Positions 50,561-59,683 of a stretch of 64,000 bases of DNA are shown one piece after another; position 1 is the first letter of the stretch, and every line of letters starts with the position of its first letter. A program made the translations under genes and the position numbers. Under the pieces are notes generated by a model, which was not told the DNA's origin, did not search any database, and worked only from the letters and a program-made list of their open reading frames with translations. The DNA is taken from contig BPGE01000001.1 in NCBI GenBank assembly GCA_026002875.1, positions 62,001-126,000 of the forward strand, written 5' to 3'. This DNA is from Bryobacteraceae bacterium (GTDB lineage: Bacteria; Acidobacteriota; Terriglobia; Bryobacterales; Bryobacteraceae).

Positions 50561-51496
50561 ATGAAGCTTTTCGCTCTCCTCGCCGTGGCTGCGCTGGCGG
50601 GCTCAGCCGCGGATCTTCGGCTGGGCATCGTCGGCACGGACACGTCGCACGTCATCGCGTTTACCACTATTCTGAACGACCCGAACCACAAGGAACACGT
50701 CGCCGGAGCGCGCGTGGTGGCGGCCTACAAGGGGGGCAGTCCGGACCTGCCGTCCAGCCGGGACCGGGTGGAGAAGTATGCGGCAGAGCTGCAATCAAAG
50801 TTCGGCGTCGAGATCGTGCCCGACATTGCCACGCTGCTGGGCAAAGTGGACGCCGTGCTGCTGGAAAGCGTGGATGGCCGGGTGCATCTGGCCCAGTTCC
50901 GGGAGATCGCGCGATCCGGGAAGCCCGTGTTCATCGACAAGCCGCTGGCTTCGACGCTGGAAGATGCGCGGGAGATTGCGGCCATTGCCCGGAAATACGG
51001 CGTGCGGTGGTTCAGTTCATCGGCTCTGCGGTATTCCTCGCTGCTGCCGGAACTGAAGAAAGATCGGGTGGACGGCGCGCTCGTCTGGGGACCGGGACCG
51101 CTGGAGGCGACGCATCAGCTGGACCTGTCCTGGTACGGGATTCACGCCGTGGAGATCCTGTACACGCTGATGGGGACGGGCTGCGAGGAGGTGACGCGGA
51201 CGTACGCGCCCGATGCGGAGGTCGTTACCGGGCGCTGGAAGGACGGACGCGTGGCAGCGATCCGGCTGTCGCGGCCGTATGGCGGCTACGGCGCCGTGGT
51301 GTTCTCGGGGAAGGAGATCCGTCAATCCCAGAAAGATCTGTATACGGGCTATCGCGGCCTGGTGGAGCAGATCATCCTTTTCTTTCAGTCCCGGGTGCCG
51401 CCGGTGCCGGAACAGGAAACGCTGGAAATGTTTGCTTTTATGGACGCCGCCCAGCGCAGCCGCGAGGCGGGCGGCGCGCCGGTGAAACTGCGCTGA
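50561..51496 (+). CDS. Exported Gfo/Idh/MocA family oxidoreductase
   Basis: The 311-residue protein has a short Sec signal (MKLFALLAVAALAGSAA) followed at once by the Rossmann strand LRLGIVGTDTSHV. It keeps the second-strand area, the VDAVLLESVDGRVHL segment and a DKPLAST motif where cytoplasmic relatives have EKP. A C-terminal alpha/beta domain with DLSWYGIHAVEILYTLMG supplies the usual late His. Family members oxidise or reduce sugars with NAD(P). Export suggests a tightly bound cofactor or a binding role. YwaF-family and sialidase-fold genes follow closely. Confidence 0.83.
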   Translation: MKLFALLAVAALAGSAADLRLGIVGTDTSHVIAFTTILNDPNHKEHVAGARVVAAYKGGSPDLPSSRDRVEKYAAELQSKFGVEIVPDIATLLGKVDAVLLESVDGRVHLAQFREIARSGKPVFIDKPLASTLEDAREIAAIARKYGVRWFSSSALRYSSLLPELKKDRVDGALVWGPGPLEATHQLDLSWYGIHAVEILYTLMGTGCEEVTRTYAPDAEVVTGRWKDGRVAAIRLSRPYGGYGAVVFSGKEIRQSQKDLYTGYRGLVEQIILFFQSRVPPVPEQETLEMFAFMDAAQRSREAGGAPVKLR

Positions 51497-51500
51497 TTCC

Positions 51501-52184
51501 GTGGAAACCGATTTCGTTCTGTTCAGCGCCCGCCACTGGGGCGTGATCCTGGCGATCCCGCTTGCGGCCGCGCTGCTGCGTCTGGCCGCAGGGCGCAGGG
51601 CGGAGCGCGGGCGCGCGGTGCGCCTTGCCACGGGCGTCTTTCTCGCAGTGAATGAGCTCGTCTGGTACGGCTACCGGCTCTACACGGAAGGTGTCCGATT
51701 CCCGGAAGCCCTGCCGCTGAACCTGTGCGACCTGTCGCTGTGGCTCACCGTGTTCACGCTGCTGACGCTGAACCGCTGGCTGTTCGACGCCACGTGGTTT
51801 GTGGGTATCGGCGGCGCTTCGATGGCGGTGCTGACGCCGGAGTTGTGGGCGCCGTTCTGGTCCTATCCGACGATGTACTTTTTCACGGCTCACGGAGGCG
51901 TGATTGCTTCGCTCCTCTTTCTCGCATGGTCGGGCATGGCGCGGCCGCGGCGGCATGCCTTCTGGCGGGCGATGCTTGTGCTTCACGCCTGGGCTGCGTT
52001 CGTAGGGGCGTTCAACCTGATCTTCCACACGAACTACATGTATCTGTGCGGCAAGCCGCATGCGCCGTCGCTCCTCGATTACATGGGTCCATGGCCGTGG
52101 TACATCCTGACGGGCGAGGCGGTGGCCGCAGCCGTGTTCGGCCTGCTGGCGCTGCCGTTTCTGCGGCGGCGCGTGGAAGAATAG
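51501..52184 (+). CDS. YwaF/TIGR02206 family integral membrane protein
   Basis: The 227-residue protein has six to seven membrane segments and the family landmarks PLNLCDLSLWLTVF, FWSYPTMYFFTAHGG and FNLIFHTNYMYLCGKP-x-APSLLD followed by GPWPWYIL. Its function is unknown; the family is related to TMEM164. It starts with GTG four bases after the oxidoreductase stop and probably shares its transcript. Confidence 0.85.
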   Translation: METDFVLFSARHWGVILAIPLAAALLRLAAGRRAERGRAVRLATGVFLAVNELVWYGYRLYTEGVRFPEALPLNLCDLSLWLTVFTLLTLNRWLFDATWFVGIGGASMAVLTPELWAPFWSYPTMYFFTAHGGVIASLLFLAWSGMARPRRHAFWRAMLVLHAWAAFVGAFNLIFHTNYMYLCGKPHAPSLLDYMGPWPWYILTGEAVAAAVFGLLALPFLRRRVEE

Positions 52185-52187
52185 TCT
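52182..52187 (+). promoter_or_regulatory. TAGTCT element overlapping the YwaF-family stop codon
   Basis: The TAG stop of the membrane protein is also the first half of TAGTCT, which ends 5 bases before ATG 52193. GAGCG between them is a weak ribosome-binding site. Confidence 0.35.
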
Positions 52188-52192
52188 GAGCG

Positions 52193-53383
52193 ATGCGGCT
52201 GAAACCTGCTCTCCTGCTTCTTCTCGCCTTTTTATCGGCTGCGGCTGCAGAAAAGCCGTTCCTTGCGAAGGAGGACATCTTCCCGCTGGATGCAAAGCAC
52301 AACCACGCCTCGTCGATCGTGCGGCTGCCGGACGGCGGGCTGATGGTGTGCTGGTACCGCGGCTCGGGGGAAAGAACCGCCGATGATGTGCAGATCATGG
52401 GCGCGGTGAAGTTGCGCGGGGCCAAAACATGGTCGGCGCCTTTTGTGCTGGCCGACGAGCCCGGCTATCCGGACACGAACCCCGTGCTGTTTGTGGACCG
52501 CCAGGGGCGGCTGTGGCTGTTCTGGCAGACGATTCTCGCCAATCTGTGGGAGAGCGCGGTGACGAACTTCCGCATGGCGGAGAAATATGACGGACGCGGA
52601 GTGCCGCGGTGGGACCGCGCAGGGCTGGTCCTGCCCAAGCCCGTGAAGATCGAAGAAGCCGCGGCGGAGCTGGAACGGCGCGCGCGCGGAACCGACTGGG
52701 ATAAGATGGCGGCGCGGATCGCCGGAATGGCAAAGGACAAGCTGACCACGCGGCTTGGATGGATGACGCGGGCGCATCCCGTGCAGTTGCCTTCCGGGCG
52801 CATCCTCCTGCCGATGTATTCCGATGGTTTTGATTTCTCTCTTGTGGCGATCAGCGATGACGGAGGGCTGACATGGCGCGGCTCGCAGCCCATGCTGAGC
52901 GTGGCGGGCATTCAGCCCACGTTCGCTCTGAAGAAAGACGGGACCATCACCGCTTATCTGCGGGACAACGGTCCGCCGCCGAAGCGGGTGCAGGTGAGCT
53001 ACTCGAAAGATCAGGGCGAAACGTGGACGTTCGCCGAGGACACCGAGATTCCGAACTCGGGGACAGGGCTCGAAGTCATCAACCTGCGCGACGGGCGCTG
53101 GCTGATGATCAACAACGATACGGATAAGGGGAGGCACTCGCTTGCGATCACCATCTCCGACGATGAAGGCGCGACCTGGAAGTGGAAGCGGCATCTCGAG
53201 CTCGATACGCGTGCGGACCGCCCCGGCTCGTTCCACTACCCGTCGATCCTGCAGGCGCCAGACGGGACGATTCACGCCAGCTACAGCGTTTTCCTGAACC
53301 ATCTCCCCGAGGGGCAGCCGCGAAAGACGATTCGTTACGCGCAGTTCAATCTCGCCTGGGTGGAAGAAGGCGATCCGAAATAA
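52193..53383 (+). CDS. Secreted sialidase-fold (BNR) protein
   Basis: The 396-residue protein has a Sec signal (MRLKPALLLLLAFLSAAAA) and a six-bladed propeller of the exo-sialidase BNR_2 type. Landmarks are SSIVRLPDGGLMVCWYRGSGE with an early Arg, SDDGGLTW, SKDQGETW, SDDEGATW, and late FHYPSILQAPDGTIHASYS. The distant relation to the sialidase-fold gene at 28 kb shows two separate lineages. Terminal sugar cleavage is likely, but the sugar is unknown. Confidence 0.82.
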   Translation: MRLKPALLLLLAFLSAAAAEKPFLAKEDIFPLDAKHNHASSIVRLPDGGLMVCWYRGSGERTADDVQIMGAVKLRGAKTWSAPFVLADEPGYPDTNPVLFVDRQGRLWLFWQTILANLWESAVTNFRMAEKYDGRGVPRWDRAGLVLPKPVKIEEAAAELERRARGTDWDKMAARIAGMAKDKLTTRLGWMTRAHPVQLPSGRILLPMYSDGFDFSLVAISDDGGLTWRGSQPMLSVAGIQPTFALKKDGTITAYLRDNGPPPKRVQVSYSKDQGETWTFAEDTEIPNSGTGLEVINLRDGRWLMINNDTDKGRHSLAITISDDEGATWKWKRHLELDTRADRPGSFHYPSILQAPDGTIHASYSVFLNHLPEGQPRKTIRYAQFNLAWVEEGDPK

Positions 53384-53452
53384 AGCCGCCCTCAGCAAAA
53401 GAGGGACTCCCCTTCACCGCGGGTGTATGATCGCTGTTTCCGGGAGGCTCGC

Positions 53453-56400
53453 ATGCGGAATTCCGCCCTCATTCTGATCCTGTCCGCGGGGTGCGCCATG
53501 GCCCAGATACAGACACGGGGCGCCGGGGTTTATCCTGGCGATCCGCGCGAGGACTTCGCGCCGGTCTCCAGGATCGACGACACCACGTACAGGAATCTCG
53601 CCTTGCACCGCGCGGCGTGGCACTCGTCCAGTTACGACTACAATCTCACGGCGCAGCTGGTGACGGACGGAATCCGCGAGCAGCAACTGCCGCGGTGGAT
53701 CGTCACCGGAAGCAGCGAAAAGTCCTTGCTCGACAAGAACGAACGGGAGTGGCTGCTGGACGGCAACTGGGTGACGACAGTGGACGTGAAGGGCCCGCGC
53801 GGATGGGTGCAGGCCGGATTTCTGGGCGGCGACGGACCGGTGCAGGCAGACCGCATCGACCTGGAGGCGCGACTCAATCTCGGAAAGGAAGGAAGTCCGG
53901 GGTGGAAAGTCACGGTGCGCGTCTCCGACGACGGCGTCACCTGGCGCGAGGCAGGCCGGATGGAGAGCCGCGAGAGGCCGAAGCACGAGTTCCAGACCAG
54001 CATCGCGTTGTCGCCTGCCGCTGTCGGACGGTGGTTCCGGGTGGAGTTTGATGCGCCTGCGGTGGCCATGTGGCGGGTTGGGGAGATCACGCCCTATTTC
54101 GCCGGCAGAAAACTGTTGCTCAGCGGACCGCACCAGTTCACCAGCGCCTGGAAGAGCGCCGGATCGGGCACGAAATGGGTCATGGTGGATCTGGGCGCCG
54201 AATGCGTGGTTGACCGCGTCGCGCTGCACTGGATCTGGCGACCTTCCGAAGGCCGGATTGAGTTTTCGTCCGACGCAAAGCAGTGGAGGGACGCCACTGC
54301 ATTGCCGTCGCATCAGTCCCTTCGCGATGAGATCAGACTGTCTTCTCCCGTAAAGGCGAGGTACGCGCGCGTGCTGATGACAAAAGCTGCGAGGGAAGAA
54401 GGCTACATGCTCTCCGAGTTTGAAGTGTACGGGCGCGGCGGACCGGTCTGGGCGCCAAAGCCGCAACCGGCTGCCGAGGGCGGGAAGATGCTGCTCTCGG
54501 GCGGGGGCTGGAGGCTGCAGCGCGCCAGCCTGGTTTCTGCGCGCGGCGAGGCGCTCAGCAGGACAGGATTTGCAGATGGCGACTGGATCCCGGCCACCGT
54601 GCCGGGCACTGTTCTCGTTTCGTATCTGAACGCCGGAGCGATCCCAGACCCCAACCATGCGGACAACCAGCTGATGATTTCCGACTCGTTCTTCCACTCG
54701 GATTTCTGGTACCGCAACGAGTTTGTCATCCCTCCCGTGCTGAAAAACGAGAGAGTGTGGCTGAACTTCGATGGAGTGAACTGGAAGGCGCAGGTGTGGC
54801 TGAATGGAGAGCTGCTCGGACGCATCGATGGAGCTTTCCGGCGGGGACGGTTCGACGTCACGGGGAAGGTGCGGCTGGGTGAGAAAAACGCCCTCGCCGT
54901 GCTCGTGGAGAAGAACGCCACGCCAGGCAGCGTCAAGGAAAAGACGTTCGAAAACCCCGACAAGAACGGAGGCGCGTTGGGAGCGGACAATCCAACATTC
55001 CATGCCTCCATCGGCTGGGACTGGATCCCTACCATCCGGGGACGAAACGCCGGGATCTGGAACCGCGTGTTTCTGTCGTCGACAGGCGAGGTAAGCATCG
55101 CTGATCCGCTGGTGGCGAGCCGGGTGAGCCCGGACCGCTCAACAGCGGATGTGCGGCTGGAGTTTCTCGTTCAGAATCATGGAAGCCGGACCGTGGAAGG
55201 GATGGTGCGCGGACAGTTCGGCGATCGGGAATTTTCCAGCCGGGTTCGGTTGAATCCTGGCGAAATCCGCGCCGTGCCTGTTGAATTCCGGCAGGAAAAG
55301 CCGCGCCTGTGGTGGCCCAATGGCTATGGAGAGCCTTACCTGCATCCGGTGAAGGCGAGGTTTGAGACAGGCGGGCGCGCGACGGACGAGCTGTCTTTTC
55401 GCGCAGGCGTCCGGGAGTTCACGTTTAGCGAAGAGGGCGGAGCGCTGCGGATGTGGATCAACGGACGGCGCTTCATCCCGCGGGGCGGCAACTGGGGATT
55501 CAGCGAATCGATGCTGCGCTACCGCGGCAGGGAGTACGACGCGGCGGTGCGCTACCACAAGGATCAGAACTTCACGATGATCCGCAACTGGGTGGGCATG
55601 ATCGGGGAGCAGGAATTTTACGATGCCTGCGACCGGCACGGAATCGTGGTCTGGCAGGACTTCTGGCTGGCGAATCCGTGGGACGGACCCGATCCGGACG
55701 ACCACAGGATGTTCCTCGACAACGCGCGGGATCTGATCGCGCGCATCCGGCGTCACGCATCCATCGGGCTGTACTGCGGACGCAACGAGGGTTTTCCTCC
55801 CGCGCCGCTGGACCGGGAGCTCCGCCGCATGGTGGCGGAGCTGCATCCCGGCATGCATTACATCAGCAGTTCAGCGGATGAAGTGGTGAGCGGGCACGGG
55901 CCGTACCGCGCGATGCCGCTCGAGTATTACTTCAAGGAGCGGGCCACGCCGAAATTCCACAGCGAAATGGGCATGCCGAACATCGTGACGTGGGAGAGCC
56001 TGCGCGAGTTCATTCCAGAGGATCAGGCGTGGCCGCAAGCAAGGCTCTGGGGTTTGCACGACTTCTGCCTGACTGGCGCGCAGGGGGGCGAGTCGTTCCG
56101 CGAACTGATCGACAGGCGCTTCGGCAGCGCGCGCGACGCGCGCGAGTGGGTCGAGCTGGCGCAGTTTCTGAATTACGAAGGTTACCGCGCGATGTTTGAA
56201 GCGCAGAGCCGCAACCGGATGGGGCTGCTGATCTGGATGAGCCATCCGGCGTGGCCGTCGTTCGTGTGGCAGACCTACGACTACTATCTCGAGCCCACCG
56301 CGGCGTATTTCGGCGCGAAGAAAGCGAATGAGCCGCTCCATGTGCAGTGGAATCCGCTCGACAACTCCGTCGAGGTCGTGAACTACCACGCCGGCGATGT

Positions 56401-56929
56401 GTCCGGCCTGACGGTCACGGCCAAGATTCTCGGGCTGAAGGGCGAGGCGCTCTGGGAGAAAGCCGCGAATCTGGACAGCCGGGAAGATTCCGTTCTGACG
56501 CCGTTCAGGCTGGAGATTCCAGCCAATGCGGCGCCCGTGTATTTCATCGTTCTGGAACTGCGCCGGGGCAGCGCGATGGTGTCCTCGAATCTGTACTGGC
56601 GCAGCGCTGCCGGCGAAGACTACACCGCGGTCAGAGCGCTGCCGAAGGTCAAGCTGGAAGCCGCGACGCAGGTCCGCAGGGAAGGCGGCGTCTGGATTCT
56701 CGAAACGAAGCTGCGCAATCCCGAACGCGCGCCGGCGGTGATGGTGCGGTTGACAGCCGTGCGGGAGAAGACGGGAGACCGGGTTCTGCCAGCGCTGTAC
56801 TCGGACAATTACGTCACGCTCATGCCGGGTGAGTCGATCGCAATCCGCACGGAAGTGCAGGAGGCGGATTGCCGCGGAGAACGGCCCGCAATCCGCGTGG
56901 GCGGGTTCAACTCCTCCGGAGCGGAATAG
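53453..56929 (+). CDS. Large secreted GH2 family exo-glycosidase with discoidin-like N-terminus
   Basis: The 1158-residue protein has a Sec signal (about 1-18) and two discoidin-like beta-sandwiches (about 45-200 and 215-330; NLALHRAAWHSSSYDYNLTA, KWVMVDLGAECVVDRVALHW). The GH2 sugar-binding domain (about 345-545, FDGVNWKAQVWLNGELLG), an immunoglobulin-like domain and the TIM barrel follow. The acid/base is Glu779 in GRNEG, where GH2 enzymes usually have NNE or GNE. The nucleophile candidate is Glu838 in HSEMG. It resembles exo-beta-glucosaminidase or mannosidase enzymes. GGGAGG precedes ATG 53453. Confidence 0.88.
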   Translation: MRNSALILILSAGCAMAQIQTRGAGVYPGDPREDFAPVSRIDDTTYRNLALHRAAWHSSSYDYNLTAQLVTDGIREQQLPRWIVTGSSEKSLLDKNEREWLLDGNWVTTVDVKGPRGWVQAGFLGGDGPVQADRIDLEARLNLGKEGSPGWKVTVRVSDDGVTWREAGRMESRERPKHEFQTSIALSPAAVGRWFRVEFDAPAVAMWRVGEITPYFAGRKLLLSGPHQFTSAWKSAGSGTKWVMVDLGAECVVDRVALHWIWRPSEGRIEFSSDAKQWRDATALPSHQSLRDEIRLSSPVKARYARVLMTKAAREEGYMLSEFEVYGRGGPVWAPKPQPAAEGGKMLLSGGGWRLQRASLVSARGEALSRTGFADGDWIPATVPGTVLVSYLNAGAIPDPNHADNQLMISDSFFHSDFWYRNEFVIPPVLKNERVWLNFDGVNWKAQVWLNGELLGRIDGAFRRGRFDVTGKVRLGEKNALAVLVEKNATPGSVKEKTFENPDKNGGALGADNPTFHASIGWDWIPTIRGRNAGIWNRVFLSSTGEVSIADPLVASRVSPDRSTADVRLEFLVQNHGSRTVEGMVRGQFGDREFSSRVRLNPGEIRAVPVEFRQEKPRLWWPNGYGEPYLHPVKARFETGGRATDELSFRAGVREFTFSEEGGALRMWINGRRFIPRGGNWGFSESMLRYRGREYDAAVRYHKDQNFTMIRNWVGMIGEQEFYDACDRHGIVVWQDFWLANPWDGPDPDDHRMFLDNARDLIARIRRHASIGLYCGRNEGFPPAPLDRELRRMVAELHPGMHYISSSADEVVSGHGPYRAMPLEYYFKERATPKFHSEMGMPNIVTWESLREFIPEDQAWPQARLWGLHDFCLTGAQGGESFRELIDRRFGSARDAREWVELAQFLNYEGYRAMFEAQSRNRMGLLIWMSHPAWPSFVWQTYDYYLEPTAAYFGAKKANEPLHVQWNPLDNSVEVVNYHAGDVSGLTVTAKILGLKGEALWEKAANLDSREDSVLTPFRLEIPANAAPVYFIVLELRRGSAMVSSNLYWRSAAGEDYTAVRALPKVKLEAATQVRREGGVWILETKLRNPERAPAVMVRLTAVREKTGDRVLPALYSDNYVTLMPGESIAIRTEVQEADCRGERPAIRVGGFNSSGAE

Positions 56930-56931
56930 GC

Positions 56932-57717
56932 TCAGGCGGAGGTCCGGACGGGCGCGTCGGGCAGCTGATCCCAGAGATGGCGGCCGGTGCCATTCATGAA
57001 CGCCGTGTACGCGGCGGCCACGTCCTGATAAAGGCCGTCGCGGACCACGCGGCCATGGTGCAGCCAGAGAGCGCGGCGGCAAAGAGCTTCGAGCATGCCG
57101 GAGATGTGTGAAACACAAACCAGCGTTGCCCCTTTTTCGCGCAGCTCGATCAGCCGCCGGTGACATTTTTTCTGGAATGCGGCGTCGCCGACGGCGAGGA
57201 TTTCGTCGATCAGGATGATGTCCCCCTGGGCGTGGACGGCGACTGCAAAGGCCAGCCGGAGGACCATTCCAGAAGAAAACGTGCGGACCGGCTGATCCAT
57301 GTATCCGTGGAGTTCAGCGAAATCCGCGATGTCTCCGGCGCGCTCCTGCACTTCGCGGCGCGACAGGCCGAGGATCGCGCCGTACAGCCGCAGATTTTCC
57401 CAACCCGTCAGATCCGGGTGGAAACCCGAGCCGAGCTCCATCAGCGTGCTGACCCGCCCGTCGACCATGAGGCGGCCGCTGTCCGGCTTCAGCAGGCCGG
57501 CGAGGACCGCCAGCAGAGTGCTCTTGCCTGCGCCATTGGCGCCGACGACGGCCAACCCTTCGCCACGAGCGAGCGAGAAGCTGACATCGTGAAGGGCGTA
57601 GAACCCCTCCGCCTGCTTTCCTGTCAGACGGTCCTGCAGGTACTGCCGCAGCAGCTTCTTGCTGCCACGGGGGCGGTAAATCACGGAGATGTTCTCGGCG
57701 CGGATGGCTTCGCTCAT
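56932..57717 (-). CDS. Polysaccharide-export ABC ATPase (Wzt/TagH-like)
   Basis: The 261-residue ATPase has Walker A GANGAGKST, the family-specific ELGSGFHPDLTGWENL, signature FSSGMVLRLAFAVAV and Walker B IILIDEILAVGDAAFQKKC. This set of motifs marks ATPases that export O-antigen, teichoic acid or capsule glycans. There is no C-terminal glycan-binding domain as in long Wzt, so it is the short type. ATG 57717 is two bases from the permease stop. Confidence 0.92.
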   Translation of the reverse strand: MSEAIRAENISVIYRPRGSKKLLRQYLQDRLTGKQAEGFYALHDVSFSLARGEGLAVVGANGAGKSTLLAVLAGLLKPDSGRLMVDGRVSTLMELGSGFHPDLTGWENLRLYGAILGLSRREVQERAGDIADFAELHGYMDQPVRTFSSGMVLRLAFAVAVHAQGDIILIDEILAVGDAAFQKKCHRRLIELREKGATLVCVSHISGMLEALCRRALWLHHGRVVRDGLYQDVAAAYTAFMNGTGRHLWDQLPDAPVRTSA

Positions 57718-57719
57718 TC

Positions 57720-58481
57720 CTAAAGGTACCTGTAAAACCGGCTTTTCATCCGCGAAAAGATAAATCCGCCAACGAGAAGAAAGACAGCAGACACGAACGC
57801 CATTTTCCACATCAGCATCGGCGGAGGAGAACGGTGCCCGAGGATGACATGCTGTGTCGCGAGAACAAGCGCCGCCACCGGGTTGAACTCATACAGGCTC
57901 TTGTACTGCTGGGGCACCATGGCGAAGCTGTAGAAAATCGGGACCAGCCAGAAGAGGACCAGATTGGCCGATTCGACGACGTAGCGCACGTCGCGGATGA
58001 CCACGTGAAGGCTGCTGGAGGCGAGCGTCAATCCGTATATGAAGAGCAGTTCCAGCATCCAGATCACAGGCAGCCACAGGTAATGCCACGTGACCGGCAG
58101 GCCGTACCAGAGGACGAGGGCGAAAACAATCAGAAGCTGAATGCCGAGATGGAGCGTGTTGGCGAGAACAGCAACAAGCGGCAGCAGAGCTGACTGGAAC
58201 GGGGTGCGTTTGACCAGGGCTGCGTTTTCAGTGATGGACACGGTGCCTGTCACGGCTGAGAGGGTGAAAAAGTTATATGGAATCAGCCCGCACAAAACGT
58301 AAAGCGGATAGTTCGGAATCTGGCTTTGAAAGACCCTCGTAAACACGAACGTGAGGATCGCCATCATTGTAAGCGGGTTCAGAAGAGACCAGAAGACGCC
58401 CAGCGACATGTTCCGGTAGCGGACGCGGAAGTCCTTCAGAACGAGTTCGGCGATCACGAAAGCAAGATTGGATCGGCGCAT
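57720..58481 (-). CDS. Polysaccharide-export ABC permease (Wzm/TagG-like)
   Basis: The 253-residue ABC-2 permease has six membrane segments and the family N-terminus DFRVRYRNMSLGVFWSLLNPLTMM with a conserved YPLYVLCGLIPYNFF. It moves a lipid-linked glycan out together with the adjacent ATPase. No glycosyltransferases flank it, so its cargo is made elsewhere or comes from the glycan genes near 12-16 kb. ATG 58481 is used; a longer frame to 58544 is unlikely. Confidence 0.92.
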   Translation of the reverse strand: MRRSNLAFVIAELVLKDFRVRYRNMSLGVFWSLLNPLTMMAILTFVFTRVFQSQIPNYPLYVLCGLIPYNFFTLSAVTGTVSITENAALVKRTPFQSALLPLVAVLANTLHLGIQLLIVFALVLWYGLPVTWHYLWLPVIWMLELLFIYGLTLASSSLHVVIRDVRYVVESANLVLFWLVPIFYSFAMVPQQYKSLYEFNPVAALVLATQHVILGHRSPPPMLMWKMAFVSAVFLLVGGFIFSRMKSRFYRYL

Positions 58482-58590
58482 GTCGTTCGGGCCCGCCGGG
58501 GAGAGGCCGGAGGCCGGATGGGGGCCGCCGGCAAACTCTTCCAATCATAGAGGAGCGCCGCGGCGGGCTGCAATGGGCCAGGCGAGCGGT

Positions 58591-58620
58591 TTGACAGCTG
58601 GGAACGGGCTCTTCTATCCT
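58591..58620 (+). promoter_or_regulatory. Sigma-70-type promoter of the GldA/F/G-like operon
   Basis: A perfect TTGACA (58591-58596), an 18-base spacer and TATCCT (58615-58620, four of six consensus bases) lie 91 bases before ATG 58712. The region of 230 bases between the two divergent ABC systems holds no gene. Confidence 0.55.
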
Positions 58621-58711
58621 ATGTAGCGTCAAACACTTGAGGGAAGGCAGCGTCCATGCTGCCGATGGCGGGACACCTCGGGTCCCGGATTCCTGCATCG
58701 AGGACGATCCG

Positions 58712-59683
58712 ATGATCAGCGTCCAGAATCTGACGAAGAGATACGACCGCAATGTCGCCGTCAACGACATCAGCTTCGAGGTCGGAAAGGGGCAGATCGT
58801 CGGCTTCCTGGGGCCGAACGGCGCAGGCAAGACGACGACCATGCGGATCCTGACGTGTTTCATGCCGCCCACTTCCGGCCGCGCGACCGTTGCCGGCTAC
58901 GACGTGCTGGAGCAGCCGCTGGAAGTCAAGCGCCGCATCGGATACCTGCCGGAAACGCCGCCGTTGTATCCGGAGATGGAGGTGCATGAATACCTGGCGT
59001 TCGTCGCCCGCCTGAAGGGAATCCCGGAGGGCGACGTGGCCCGCAGGGTGGCCGAGGTCAGCCGTCGGTGCGCCGTGGACGATGTCTCGCGAAAACTGAT
59101 TTCGAAGCTGTCCAAAGGCTACCGGCAGCGTGTCGGACTGGCGCAGGCGATCCTGCACAACCCCGACGTGCTGATTCTGGACGAGCCCACCGCCGGGCTC
59201 GACCCGAAGCAGATCCATGAGACGCGGCAGTTGATCCGCTCGCTCGCCGGGGAGCACACAATCATCCTTTCAACGCACATCCTTCCGGAAGTCGAGCAGA
59301 CCTGCGACCACGTGATCATCATCAGCAGGGGCAGGATCGTGGCGCAGGACACGGTGGAGAACCTGACGTCGCGGCTGCGCGGGCAGGAAGCGGTTCTGGT
59401 GGAAGTGGCGGGCGCTGGCGCGGAGGAGATCCGGGGCGCGCTGGCGGCGCTCTCCGGCGTGGCGCGCGTCACGCACCGGGAGTCGCGCGACGGACTCCAC
59501 TCCTTCGAAGTCGAGTCCGCTCCCGGTCAGAACGTCCGGGCGTCGCTCGCCCGCCGCGTTGTCGAACACGGGTGGTCCCTGCACGAGTTGCGTTCGCTCT
59601 CCATGAGCCTCGAACAGGTCTTCCTGGAGCTCACCGCATCCGAGAAGGCGGCTGAAGGAAACGGCAAGGGAGGACGGCAGTGA
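58712..59683 (+). CDS. ABC ATPase of a GldA-type export system
   Basis: The 323-residue ATPase has Walker A GPNGAGKTTT, signature LSKGYRQRVGLAQAI, Walker B VLILDEPTAGLDPKQ and a C-terminal regulatory extension (about 225-323). It pairs with the permease and GldG-like protein that follow, as in the ABC system needed for gliding in Bacteroidetes. In acidobacteria the cargo is unknown. GAGGA precedes the ATG. Confidence 0.92.
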   Translation: MISVQNLTKRYDRNVAVNDISFEVGKGQIVGFLGPNGAGKTTTMRILTCFMPPTSGRATVAGYDVLEQPLEVKRRIGYLPETPPLYPEMEVHEYLAFVARLKGIPEGDVARRVAEVSRRCAVDDVSRKLISKLSKGYRQRVGLAQAILHNPDVLILDEPTAGLDPKQIHETRQLIRSLAGEHTIILSTHILPEVEQTCDHVIIISRGRIVAQDTVENLTSRLRGQEAVLVEVAGAGAEEIRGALAALSGVARVTHRESRDGLHSFEVESAPGQNVRASLARRVVEHGWSLHELRSLSMSLEQVFLELTASEKAAEGNGKGGRQ

